Below, one piece after another: positions 53,001 to 60,908 of a DNA stretch of 64,000 nucleotides. Within the stretch, counting starts at the first letter, position 1; every line of letters starts with the position of its first letter. Source of the stretch: Anderseniella sp963698275 (GTDB lineage Bacteria > Pseudomonadota > Alphaproteobacteria > Rhizobiales > Aestuariivirgaceae). The stretch lies in NCBI GenBank assembly GCA_963698275.1, contig CAVOQE010000001.1, positions 620,001 to 684,000 of the forward strand, in the 5' to 3' direction. The position numbers and the translations under genes were made by a program. Under the pieces are notes generated by a model, which saw nothing but the letters and a program-made list of their open reading frames with translations, ran no database searches and was not told where the DNA came from.

Positions 53001-53770
53001 GGTTGAACGGTAACCTGGCCGGTGACCTTGCCATCATCACGCAGTGTTTCACCGTCGAACGCCCACATGAAACCCGCATCGCCGCGAGGTGATATCGCTG
53101 CTGATACTTTCAGCGGTTCGCCTTTACGGTATTTGCTGGTTGAAACCGTCAACGCCAGGGGAGAGCCGGACTGTATGGCGGTTATATCTGCCCGCCACGG
53201 CCCATCAAGCGCAGGCGCCTTGAGCCGTCCCTCGACACTGGTCATTTCGGACAATCCGCCACGCCTGCCGTCGCCGAAAAAAATCCGTCCGTCGATTATG
53301 TCGATACCCGCCACCGCCACCTGGTCAGCCCCGGGAAGACCGACAATCGAGTGGGTCGGGTTCAATTTCCAGCTGACACCTCCGGCAGCCAGCCGCTCTA
53401 AAGAGACAACCGGGCGAACCAGTGTCAGTTTGCGCACAGACAATTGCCCCGACAACAATGGCGCAGCCGCAATTTCTGCGTCCACTTTTTCAATCTGCAC
53501 CATATCCGCCAGCATCGAACCAGGCGGATTGGCAACCCGGACATTGGCCGCGGTGAGGCGAGGCCAGGGAAACAGTCTGACGGTAACCGGCCCGTCAATG
53601 GTGACCTGTCGGCCAATCAGCAGGCTTGCCTGACGCTGGAAATCCGCCTTGTAGCTGTTCCAGTTCACCAGCAATGGGCCGACGCCAAGTGCGCCTGCCA
53701 CAAGGATCATCAGGATGCCCAAAATCAGAAGCGGTGATCTCACGATATTCACGGATAGGTACCGGCCCAC
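50048..53770 (-). CDS. AsmA family protein, giant form with coiled-coil tail
   Basis: A 1240-residue protein anchored by one N-terminal membrane helix (SPLLILGILMILVAGALGVG), with a long periplasmic beta-rich body typical of AsmA-like lipid-bridge proteins. Typical parts are FQRQASLLIGRQVTIDGPVT near the start and GLVSQLTGNGRIV near the C-terminal AsmA domain. Such proteins are thought to carry lipids between the two membranes. Unusual is a highly charged tail from about residue 1134, a predicted coiled coil (ELQRQEQRLLEEERLYREQQ). The start is GTG 53770, with no strong ribosome-binding site. Confidence 0.85.
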   Translation of the reverse strand: MGRYLSVNIVRSPLLILGILMILVAGALGVGPLLVNWNSYKADFQRQASLLIGRQVTIDGPVTVRLFPWPRLTAANVRVANPPGSMLADMVQIEKVDAEIAAAPLLSGQLSVRKLTLVRPVVSLERLAAGGVSWKLNPTHSIVGLPGADQVAVAGIDIIDGRIFFGDGRRGGLSEMTSVEGRLKAPALDGPWRADITAIQSGSPLALTVSTSKYRKGEPLKVSAAISPRGDAGFMWAFDGETLRDDGKVTGQVTVQPARQPNGKANPLNANLQVRVSGDVTADFDLVKLDNIQVVPANDLTGRNLMTGEASVKLGSRFVVTTRLEAASVDLDQLVGRNVFAELGSGDQLYAVSNLLEALPSNTQIRFDAGITSLITGGETLSKARLSGDITPQAMRITEASASLPGQTRARFAGVVLPADTDGLPQLAGELEVQSGSLREFVIWAAPDRAKATKQVWSGTRGRAKLRSLVGWTPVALRLTGMNASLDDASATGSFSLYRGDSPSLSIRLLADSINVDRYAPRGFSTSAIEDGTIAGLTDLAANALAFGDAHITIQTDTLVLRGVEAQDIAIDVDMSEGAVELRTIEIGGIGDARLDIAGVLNFPEEGITGSVSGDFKATDPRPFLRLIGVMDADLASTPWARRLGPVDLKVLGEVSTGSAINKFTIAANGTAAGAEIALSGGFDGKFAEWRDGDTQITASATGTTSQGLLALVGLQALAGGNEPAKLNLAFAGKPSSALTGTSELSLLSSTLGFDGGVTVSPEGGISAAGTVKLAAADITPLASAVGLAVPAWPVEIDRKFAADADAVITPGMIKLSNLKATMPLNTIAGKATVTGNITAPLIDGELTVQSLDLGWLASSMVMPAGGRPVRAAGTFDATRLGWLNRSLTIAAQRAALLPGLALSSARADLKRASKETVNFSITGNASPERRFSMFVAAENAGPLLKLSGKLDATLALADLLQTVDGQGAISGDIGLQLDFDGEGRSPGGLVSQLTGNGRIVPASLTLPRFNLAGVTRRLAVIENVNSIDDTINSALSQGGTVVNARPADVTLQNGSLRTGSIPISTESASGTMRLSADFSAHKARADISLKQKSSTAEVPGIAMRLAGHPLSLNRTYDTSALKSWIVVSLLQKGMDRLEELQRQEQRLLEEERLYREQQAAREAERERKLLEAREAAARRALQEEERVNAREGAGSRAITIEQQRLKDLIEESIPLEIPDAAIIKPQNSGLLNIQPSSPN

Positions 53771-53829
53771 AGAAATGATTGGTCAACAAATTTCAACAAC
53801 GTCACAGGCAGCTGATCGCTTTCAAGGTA

Positions 53830-53872
53830 CTAGAGCAGCTTGACGAATTCAATTGAACCCATGCTGCTCTAG
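53830..53872. repeat. 43-bp inverted-repeat element overlapping a stop codon
   Basis: Perfect ten-base ends CTAGAGCAGC and GCTGCTCTAG enclose 23 bases that contain TTGAACCCAT. The right arm supplies the TAG stop (complement at 53869-53871) of the dehydrogenase gene. The preceding bases CTGATCGCTTTCAA also occur before the repeat near 6687. It looks like a miniature mobile or REP-like element. Confidence 0.6.
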
Positions 53873-55263
53873 GGCAATATCTTGCCCGGGTTCATGATGT
53901 TCTTAGGATCGAGTGCCTGTTTGATAGACCGCATGACGGCAACGCCGGGTCCATGTTCTGCTTCCAGAAATTTCCGCTTGCCCGAGCCGATACCATGTTC
54001 GCCGGTGCAGGTTCCGTCCATGGCGATGGCGCGCATGGCCAGCCGGTACAGGAACTCTTCGGTGGCTTTGACCTCAGCGGCGTCATCGCGGTCACAAAAC
54101 AGCACGACGTGAAAATTACCGTCTCCGACATGACCGAGTATAGGGCCGTACAGACCGTGTTTGTCCAGGTCCTTGCGGGTTTCCTCAACGCATTCGGCAA
54201 GTCTTGAAATGGGTACGCACACATCGGTGCCCAGCGATTCCTTGCCCGGCACCATGGACTTGATCGCCCAATAGCCGTCATGACGAGCCTGCCACAGCTT
54301 GTGGCGGTCTTCTTCATTGGTGGCCCAGTCGAACGGTCCGCCGCCAAGTTCGTCCGCGATTGCTGCAAATGTATCGATCTGCTCGCGTGTACCCGCCTCG
54401 GTGCCATGGAATTCCACAAACAAAGTCGGCACTTCCTTCAGGCCGAGATTGGAATAGGCGTTGAAAGCTTTCAGGTTTTCAGCGTCGATCAATTCAACAC
54501 GCGCAATGGGCACCCCCATCTGGATGCAGGTGATGGCCGCATTACAGGCCGCTTCGATTGATGGGAACGGACATACACCGGCGGCAATTGATTCCGGGAT
54601 ACCATGCAACTTCAGGCAGATTTCCGTAATCACACCCAGCGTGCCTTCAGATCCGACCATGAGGCGGGTCAGGTCATATCCGGCGGATGATTTCTTGGCG
54701 CGGCGCGCGGTGCGCACAATCTCGCCATTTGCCATGACAGCGGTCAGTGACAGAACATTGTCGCGCATGGTGCCGTAGCGCACGGCATTTGTGCCGGATG
54801 CGCGGGTGGCGGTCATGCCGCCAAGCGACGCGTCGGCGCCCGGGTCTATGGGAAAGAACAGGCCCTGGTCGCGAATATACTCATTGAGCTGTTTGCGGGT
54901 GACACCGGGCTGCACACGCACATCAAAATCCTGCGTGTTTACTTCAAGAACCTGGTTCATGTTGTTCATATCTATGGAAATACCGCCATGCGGACAGGTG
55001 ATGTGGCCTTCCAGTGATGTGCCGGTACCGTAGGGAATGACCGGCACCTCGTACTTTGAACATATCTGCACGACCTTCTGCACTTCTTCGGTATTGTTGA
55101 TGAAAGCAACGGCATCGGGCGCATGGCCGGGATTCCAGGTCGTGTCCTTGCCGTGCTGGTCACGAACGGCCTGCGATGTCGATACCCTGTCGCCCAGAAC
55201 CTCGGTGATTTCGGCGATAGCCTGTGACACCGAATTGCGGCGCTGCATGGTTTGAACTGACAT
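53869..55263 (-). CDS. FAD-linked oxidase, D-lactate dehydrogenase (cytochrome) type
   Basis: A 464-residue flavoprotein of the vanillyl-alcohol-oxidase fold. The FAD-binding part has VPVIPYGTGTSLEGHITCPH, LNEYIRDQGLFFPIDPGADA and VRYGTMRDNVLSLTAVMANG; the C-terminal part has GDGNFHVVLFCDRDD and CTGEHGIGSGK. It most resembles LDHD/Dld-type D-lactate dehydrogenases, which oxidise D-2-hydroxy acids and pass electrons to the respiratory chain; other D-hydroxy acids are possible. I start at ATG 55263 rather than 55275. It diverges from the thioesterase gene. Confidence 0.88.
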   Translation of the reverse strand: MSVQTMQRRNSVSQAIAEITEVLGDRVSTSQAVRDQHGKDTTWNPGHAPDAVAFINNTEEVQKVVQICSKYEVPVIPYGTGTSLEGHITCPHGGISIDMNNMNQVLEVNTQDFDVRVQPGVTRKQLNEYIRDQGLFFPIDPGADASLGGMTATRASGTNAVRYGTMRDNVLSLTAVMANGEIVRTARRAKKSSAGYDLTRLMVGSEGTLGVITEICLKLHGIPESIAAGVCPFPSIEAACNAAITCIQMGVPIARVELIDAENLKAFNAYSNLGLKEVPTLFVEFHGTEAGTREQIDTFAAIADELGGGPFDWATNEEDRHKLWQARHDGYWAIKSMVPGKESLGTDVCVPISRLAECVEETRKDLDKHGLYGPILGHVGDGNFHVVLFCDRDDAAEVKATEEFLYRLAMRAIAMDGTCTGEHGIGSGKRKFLEAEHGPGVAVMRSIKQALDPKNIMNPGKILP

Positions 55264-55394
55264 GGCTGTTTCCATCCTGATTTCGAAGTCCGGTTTGGGA
55301 CTCCACGTATCCTGCCGCTTGTACTATACCGGGTCTTGGGATTTGCGCACTAGTTTTACGGTCACAATCGCGAGCATTTGGAGCAAATAACATA

Positions 55395-55877
55395 ATGACG
55401 GATTATGGACGGCCCTTTGTTGGCAGCATCAAGACAGTTGAGGATGACTGGATCGACTATAATGGTCATTTCAACATGGCCTATTACGGGGTCTTGTTCG
55501 ATCGCACCTGCGATGAGGCGTTTGAACTGGTGGGCCTGGGGCTGGAATATCTGAAATCCGGAGCGTCGTTTTTCACACTCGAGGCACACACGACTTACGT
55601 TCGTGAACTTCATGCCGACCACAAGGTCAAGGTAACGGTGCAGTTGCTCGATTACGATTCGAAGCGGATGCATTACGTTCAGGAGATGTTTCACGCCGAC
55701 GATGGCTGGCTGTCGGCCACCATGGAAGCCATCTGCATGCATGTGGACATGGAAGCCAAGAAGTCAGCCCCGTTTCCCGACCGCATCCTGAACCGGATTG
55801 CCGCCATGCACGAAGCGCACGCAGGCTTACCCGTCCCGCCGCAGGTGGGTCATAAAATCGGGATCATCAGGAAGTAA
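55395..55877 (+). CDS. hotdog-fold acyl-CoA thioesterase
   Basis: A 160-residue single hotdog domain of the 4-hydroxybenzoyl-CoA thioesterase group. The N-terminal signature VEDDWIDYNGHFNMAYYGVLFD has the catalytic Asp region and central hotdog helix; LEAHTTYVRELHADHKVKV is the paired strand. The WIDYNGH variant resembles thioesterases linked to carnitine catabolism (betainyl-CoA hydrolysis), which would fit the quaternary-amine theme elsewhere in the window. That specificity is inference. Confidence 0.8.
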   Translation: MTDYGRPFVGSIKTVEDDWIDYNGHFNMAYYGVLFDRTCDEAFELVGLGLEYLKSGASFFTLEAHTTYVRELHADHKVKVTVQLLDYDSKRMHYVQEMFHADDGWLSATMEAICMHVDMEAKKSAPFPDRILNRIAAMHEAHAGLPVPPQVGHKIGIIRK

Positions 55878-55965
55878 CCTGCCGTAACCCTTGCATCACC
55901 CCGGGCTAACATGTTGAAGTCTTTTGCGATTGGGGCTGAAACACAAAAAAGCGTGGGGCTCGCCT

Positions 55966-57600
55966 ATGGGCGAACTGCGGGACAGGGTACTTGCAACGCT
56001 GGGTGAACTCACCCTGCCGCAATTGCGTGCATTCTGGGCGGCGCGGCACCCGCTTGTGTGGGCGCTTGCGCTCACCATTGGCGTGGTTGGCGCGTTTGCC
56101 ATTCTGGGCTTCAGGCTGGGCATTGGCTACGTCCAATGGCTGTGGCTCGGCAACTCCAACGAAAATGTAGTGGGCACGCTTGCCAGTTTTCGGGCGCCAT
56201 GGGTGGTTGTGGCCGGGCCAACGCTGGGTGGACTGGTTGTCGGTATGATTATCTGGAAAGTCATCAAGGAGCGCCGTGCGCACGGCATAGCCGATGTGAT
56301 TGAGGCCGGTGCGCTGCACAGGGCCGACATTTCGTTGCGCGCCGGACTGGCTTCGGCCGTTGCATCCGCAATCTCCATCGGGTGCGGTGCAAGTGTGGGC
56401 CGTGAAGGGCCGGCAGTGCATCTTGGCGCGACAGTTGCGGCTTTTCTCGACCGGAAGTTCAACCTGTCGCCTGCCGCGCGCCGGGTCCTGCTGGCATCGG
56501 GGGCGGCTGCTGCGGTCTCCGCCAGCTTCAACGCGCCGATCGCAGGTGTGTTGTTTGCCCATGAGGTGATCCTCGGCCATTTCGCCTTGTCGGCTTTTGT
56601 ACCAACCGTGCTGGCCGCCGTCACGGCAACGCTTATCACCCGGATCTGGCTGGGAGATTTTCCGGCATTCATATTGCCGGAACAACATATTGCCTCCTAC
56701 TGGGAGTTTCCCGCATTTGCACTGCTCGGCGTCGTGTGCGGGCTGGTGGCGGTGTGTTTTCAATTGACCGTCATGACGGCGGACTGGAGTGCCCGGCGCT
56801 ATACCATGCCGTTGTGGTTGCGCCCGGCGCTTGGCGGCCTGGTTGTGGGCATGATGGCGCTGACCGTGCCGCAGGTATTGGGTGTCGGCTATGAGGCCAC
56901 CAACCTGGCGATCAAGGAAAGTTACGGCCTGGGCTGGTTGCTGATACTGCTGGTTGCCAAGACGGTGGCCACCGCTATTTCAATGGCCAGCAGATTCGGC
57001 GGCGGGGTGTTTTCACCATCATTGTACATTGGCGCCATGGCCGGCGGTGCGTTTGGCATAATCGCCGGCAGCGCCGTGCCTGAATATGCGTCCAATTACG
57101 GTGTCTATGCATTGCTCGGCATGGGGGCTGTCGCAGGTGCCATACTTGGTGCTCCGATTTCCACAGCCCTTATCGTGTTTGAACTGACTGGCGGCTATGA
57201 GTTGACCATCGCGCTGCTGTTGTCGGTGTCCATCGCTTCGATGATCATGCAGGGGCTGTTGGGCAAGAGCTTCTTTGACTGGCAGTTGTCGCAGCGTGGC
57301 GTTTTCTTGCGAGAAGGCTCGCATTTGCGGATTGTACGAACCTCGACAGTGGGTGATTTCATGACAACACTCACGCCGCAGGAGAAAGAAGAACCGCCGG
57401 AACTGTTTGACCGCCCGCGCCTGATCCCGTCCGACACCCTTGAAATGGCGCTCAGGACGCTCGATGAAGGCGGTTATACGCGGCTTGCCGTGCTCGACAA
57501 GCGCGTGGATGGTGTGTTGCTTGGCTGGGTGGATCAGGTCGAGGCGCTGGCCGCCTACAACAAGGCCTTGATTGAGGCGAATGTGGAAGAACACAAGTAA
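55966..57600 (+). CDS. ClC-type chloride channel/antiporter with CBS domain
   Basis: A 544-residue membrane protein with the ClC layout. The gating-glutamate motif is SVGREGPAVHLG and the third anion-binding motif GGGVFSPSLYIGAM. The first motif, GSGIP in most ClC proteins, reads AHGIA, so the Ser that usually coordinates the central anion is replaced. The C-terminal cytoplasmic part holds CBS-like sequence (TVGDFMTTLTPQE and GYTRLAVLDKRVDGVLLGWV). I start at ATG 55966, where the protein-like sequence begins; TTG 55924 is an in-frame alternative. Confidence 0.88.
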   Translation: MGELRDRVLATLGELTLPQLRAFWAARHPLVWALALTIGVVGAFAILGFRLGIGYVQWLWLGNSNENVVGTLASFRAPWVVVAGPTLGGLVVGMIIWKVIKERRAHGIADVIEAGALHRADISLRAGLASAVASAISIGCGASVGREGPAVHLGATVAAFLDRKFNLSPAARRVLLASGAAAAVSASFNAPIAGVLFAHEVILGHFALSAFVPTVLAAVTATLITRIWLGDFPAFILPEQHIASYWEFPAFALLGVVCGLVAVCFQLTVMTADWSARRYTMPLWLRPALGGLVVGMMALTVPQVLGVGYEATNLAIKESYGLGWLLILLVAKTVATAISMASRFGGGVFSPSLYIGAMAGGAFGIIAGSAVPEYASNYGVYALLGMGAVAGAILGAPISTALIVFELTGGYELTIALLLSVSIASMIMQGLLGKSFFDWQLSQRGVFLREGSHLRIVRTSTVGDFMTTLTPQEKEEPPELFDRPRLIPSDTLEMALRTLDEGGYTRLAVLDKRVDGVLLGWVDQVEALAAYNKALIEANVEEHK

Positions 57601-57692
57601 CGGTTGTTTGCCATTGATCAAATTGCGTTTATCGTCCTGCGCACACAGATCATTATCTCTGAAAACCCACAGCAGCTTCCAAGGCTCATCCA

Positions 57693-58931
57693 ATGAATAA
57701 CGACATCAGGGCAAAGTACAAAGGCTCCTGGATAGAGCGGCTGGTGACGCTCGGGACCGATGGCTGGTACGGACAGGACAAGCTTGGTCTGATCGTGGCC
57801 AACGTGACCGGGTATTTGGCTTCGCTGTCTTCATTGGGATTTGCTGCGACCTATGCCATGCATGAATTGCATTCGCTGATGCCGCTGGTCATCGGCAATC
57901 TGGTCTCCGCGGTCTGCGCGTCGATGACACCGGCGTTTCACCGATTCGGCCGCATCGCGGCTGCCTTGTGGCTGACGGCGGTATTTTTTGTGTCGCTGAC
58001 CTGGTTTACCAGTCTGCTGGGTCGTGATTCCGGTGTCGCGCTGAACCTGATCGGCACATCGGCTGTGGCCTTCGCCATACTCGGGCTGGAGCGGGTCAAG
58101 CTGGTGGCGCTGATCAGTGCGACAGGCGCTGCGCTGATTGTTACAAGCTGGATACTGTGGCCGGAACCGGCCGCGGGCATTCACGATGACGCTGCTTTCA
58201 TGGAACAGACCTTTGCATCTGCCATCGTGTCGATCATGGCGATCACCTTTGTGGTGATCTACTATGCTTTCTACCTGACGCGGCAAGCGCAGGCGCGCCT
58301 GCAGGAACTCATGAAATCCATGATGCCGGATGCCATCGCCGAGCGCCTGATGGTCAATGACGGCGAGACAATCGCCGAGGCGCACGAGCATGTGGTGGTG
58401 CTGTTCACAGACATTGTCGGTTTCGTGGAAATGTCGAACCAACTGGGTGCCGTGCGGGTGGTGGCGTTGCTGGATGACATGTTCCGGCAGTTTGATTCAC
58501 TTGCCGCCGAGCACGGTGTCGAAAAAATCAAGACCATCGGTGACGCCTATATGGCAGTGGCCGGCGTGCCGTCGCCGGTCTACCAGCCTGAAGATGCGAT
58601 GGCGCGGTTTGCCAAAATGATGCTGCACGTTGTCAGTGACGTGGGCAACCGTCATGGCGTGGACCTGGAAATGCGGATCGGCATGGCATCCGGCCCGATA
58701 ATGGCCGGCGTCGTCGGAAAATCCAAATACTCCTATGATGTGTGGGGGGCCGCGGTGAACCTTGCTGCAAGGCTTGAAAACATCGGCACGCCAGGATGCG
58801 TCGTCACAACCGGCGACATCAAGGTGGTCCTGCAAAAGGATCACAAGTTTGAACGCGCCGGATCAGTTGAACTGAAAGGCTTCGGAAAAGTGGCCATCTG
58901 GCGCATGGATTGCCCTGTCAGCGCGAGCTAG
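57693..58931 (+). CDS. membrane-bound class III adenylate cyclase
   Basis: A 412-residue protein with an N-terminal six-helix membrane region (about residues 30-195), a short linker and a C-terminal class III cyclase domain. Metal-binding Asp residues lie in VVLFTDIVGFVEMS and IKTIGDAYMAVAG. The Lys of EKIKTIGDAY and the Asp of YDVWGAAVNLAARLE match the ATP-selecting pair, and the Asn and Arg of the latter motif are the transition-state residues. The active site appears complete, so cAMP production is expected. It follows the ClC gene by 92 bp. Confidence 0.9.
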   Translation: MNNDIRAKYKGSWIERLVTLGTDGWYGQDKLGLIVANVTGYLASLSSLGFAATYAMHELHSLMPLVIGNLVSAVCASMTPAFHRFGRIAAALWLTAVFFVSLTWFTSLLGRDSGVALNLIGTSAVAFAILGLERVKLVALISATGAALIVTSWILWPEPAAGIHDDAAFMEQTFASAIVSIMAITFVVIYYAFYLTRQAQARLQELMKSMMPDAIAERLMVNDGETIAEAHEHVVVLFTDIVGFVEMSNQLGAVRVVALLDDMFRQFDSLAAEHGVEKIKTIGDAYMAVAGVPSPVYQPEDAMARFAKMMLHVVSDVGNRHGVDLEMRIGMASGPIMAGVVGKSKYSYDVWGAAVNLAARLENIGTPGCVVTTGDIKVVLQKDHKFERAGSVELKGFGKVAIWRMDCPVSAS

Positions 58932-59042
58932 TAGGGTATTTCCCCGATCGCGGCATGTCCGGGATTGAAGGCGATCAGCCCGGCAAGTTCACGGGGCGAA
59001 TCCAAGGGGTGTCGGTGATTAGACGGCTGCAGCGAACAGCTA

Positions 59043-59273
59043 TCAAATCTCGCCGGTCCGGGTGGCCTGAAGGACTGCCACCCTGAGCGCGCTGGACAGG
59101 TTGGTGCGGCCGCGCGCTTCGTCTATGGCGGCAACCAGTCCGGCCAGCGACATGTCACGCACTGTTGCCAGCGCATTGAGGGCGTCCCAGAATTCCGGCT
59201 CAAGTGACAGGCTGGTGCGATGGCCTGCGATGGTCACCGACCGCTTTATCGGTCCCTGGGGTGGTTCACTCAT
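59043..59273 (-). CDS. ribbon-helix-helix domain protein (RHH_4 type)
   Basis: A 76-residue protein. KRSVTIAGHRTSLSLEPEFW is the DNA-binding strand and first helix, and DMSLAGLVAAIDEARG the second helix of the RHH_4 family, found mainly in alphaproteobacteria. ATG 59273 is preferred; it overlaps the DUF4169 gene by eight bases. The trio with DUF4169 and fumC is a recurring alphaproteobacterial arrangement. Regulatory target unknown. Confidence 0.85.
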   Translation of the reverse strand: MSEPPQGPIKRSVTIAGHRTSLSLEPEFWDALNALATVRDMSLAGLVAAIDEARGRTNLSSALRVAVLQATRTGEI

Positions 59274-59451
59274 CGTCTTTGTCGAGCTTGTGTCCGTCCA
59301 GATGTAAGTGTGCCTTGGTCTTGCGGGTTGTGCTGAGCAGTTTGTCTGCCTTGGTGCGCCCAAACCGGGCGCGGTTCTCCTCTGCCTGCCTGGCCTTGTC
59401 TGTGCGGGCCCTGGCTTTGCGGAACTGGTTCAGGTTGGTGACTTTGGCCAT
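59266..59451 (-). CDS. DUF4169 family protein
   Basis: A 61-residue, strongly basic and helical protein: MAKVTNLNQFRKARARTDKA, then ENRARFGRTKADK. This is the DUF4169 pattern, a small alphaproteobacterial family without known function. It lies seven bases downstream of the fumC stop and overlaps the RHH gene, so the three are an operon. Confidence 0.88.
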   Translation of the reverse strand: MAKVTNLNQFRKARARTDKARQAEENRARFGRTKADKLLSTTRKTKAHLHLDGHKLDKDDE

Positions 59452-59458
59452 GGCAGCG

Positions 59459-60847
59459 CTATTTCGGGCCTATCATGTCTTCCGGTTTTACGATCCTGTC
59501 GAAGTCTGCCGCATCGATACCGGCGGCAATTGCCTCCTCACGCAGTGTGGTACCGTTCTTGTGAGCGGTCTTGGCGATTTTTGCAGCAAGGTCGTAGCCG
59601 TATTTGGGCGCCAGTGCGGTGACCAGCATCAGCGACCGGTTGAGGCCGGCCTTGATGTTGTCCTTGCGCGGCGTGATGCCGGCAACGCAATTGTCGGTGA
59701 ATGACACAGCCGCGTCGGACAGCAGCCGGACAGACTGCAGGAAATTATAGGCCATCACCGGATTGAACACGTTGAGTTCGAAATGCCCCTGCGATCCGGC
59801 AAATGTCAGTGTGGCATTGTTACCGAACACCTGCACGCAAACCTGCGTCAGGGCCTCGCACTGGGTCGGGTTGACCTTGCCTGGCATGATGGAAGACCCC
59901 GGCTCGTTTTCCGGCAATGCCAGTTCACCCAGGCCGGAGCGCGGTCCGGACCCCAGGAAGCGGATGTCGTTGGCAATCTTGAACAGGGATGCAGCGACGG
60001 TGTTGATGGCACCATGGGCCATGACCATTGCGTCATGGGCTGCAAGAGCCTCGAACTTGTTCGGCGCGGTCTTGAATTTGAGCTTGGTGATGCCGGCAAT
60101 GTTTGCCGCCACCAACTTGTCAAAGCCTTTGGGTGCGTTGAGGCCGGTTCCAACCGCAGTGCCGCCCTGGGCAAGCTCCATGAGAGCAGGCAGTGTCTGT
60201 TCAATCCGCACGATGCCGTTTTCAACCTGCTTGGCATAACCGGAAAATTCCTGGCCAAGGGTGATCGGGGTTGCGTCCTGGGTATGGGTGCGGCCGATCT
60301 TGATTATTTTTTCCCACTGTTTTGCCTTGCGCGCCAACGCCTTGTGCAGGTGTTTCAGAGACGGCAGCAGGTCACGTACCACCTGTTCGGCGCATGCGAC
60401 GTGCATCGCCGTGGGGTAGGTGTCGTTTGACGACTGGCTCATATTGACGTGGTCATTGGGGTGTACGGGGTCTTTTGACCCCATCGTGCCATCCAGCATT
60501 TCGATGGCGCGGTTGGAGATCACTTCGTTGGCGTTCATGTTGGACTGGGTGCCGGAACCGGTCTGCCAGACGACCAGCGGGAAGTGATCGTTGAGCTTGC
60601 CGTCGATGACCTCCTGGGCCGCCTTGATGATTGCGTTGCCGCGCTTCTTGTCCAGTTGGCCGAGCTTCATGTTGGCTTCGGCGCAGGCGCGCTTGACAAT
60701 GCCCAGCGCCCGCACGACCGGCAAGGGCTGTTTTTCCCAGCCGATCTTGAAATTCCCCAGGGAGCGCTGTGCCTGGGCACCCCAGTAGCGGCTGCTGTCT
60801 ACTTCAATTGGACCAAAGGTATCGGTCTCGGTGCGGGTGTTGGCCAT
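59459..60847 (-). CDS. fumC: class II fumarate hydratase FumC
   Basis: FumC interconverts fumarate and malate in the TCA cycle without an iron-sulfur cluster. The 462-residue protein has the superfamily regions TGSGTQSNMNANEVISNRA, GRTHTQDATPITLGQE and the signature GSSIMPGKVNPTQCEALTQ with the catalytic Ser. ATG 60847 starts the conserved TDTFGPIEVDSSRYWGAQ; the longer frame is spurious. First gene of the fumC/DUF4169/RHH operon. Confidence 0.96.
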   Translation of the reverse strand: MANTRTETDTFGPIEVDSSRYWGAQAQRSLGNFKIGWEKQPLPVVRALGIVKRACAEANMKLGQLDKKRGNAIIKAAQEVIDGKLNDHFPLVVWQTGSGTQSNMNANEVISNRAIEMLDGTMGSKDPVHPNDHVNMSQSSNDTYPTAMHVACAEQVVRDLLPSLKHLHKALARKAKQWEKIIKIGRTHTQDATPITLGQEFSGYAKQVENGIVRIEQTLPALMELAQGGTAVGTGLNAPKGFDKLVAANIAGITKLKFKTAPNKFEALAAHDAMVMAHGAINTVAASLFKIANDIRFLGSGPRSGLGELALPENEPGSSIMPGKVNPTQCEALTQVCVQVFGNNATLTFAGSQGHFELNVFNPVMAYNFLQSVRLLSDAAVSFTDNCVAGITPRKDNIKAGLNRSLMLVTALAPKYGYDLAAKIAKTAHKNGTTLREEAIAAGIDAADFDRIVKPEDMIGPK

Positions 60848-60908
60848 GGTCTGTGTGCTCCGTCGGAAATAACATTGTGGCTGTTGGAGCGAGCATTTAG
60901 CACGGCTG

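Noticed and set aside
59204..59704. 166-codon plus-strand frame
   Set aside because: Antisense to DUF4169, the RHH protein and fumC; no motif of its own.
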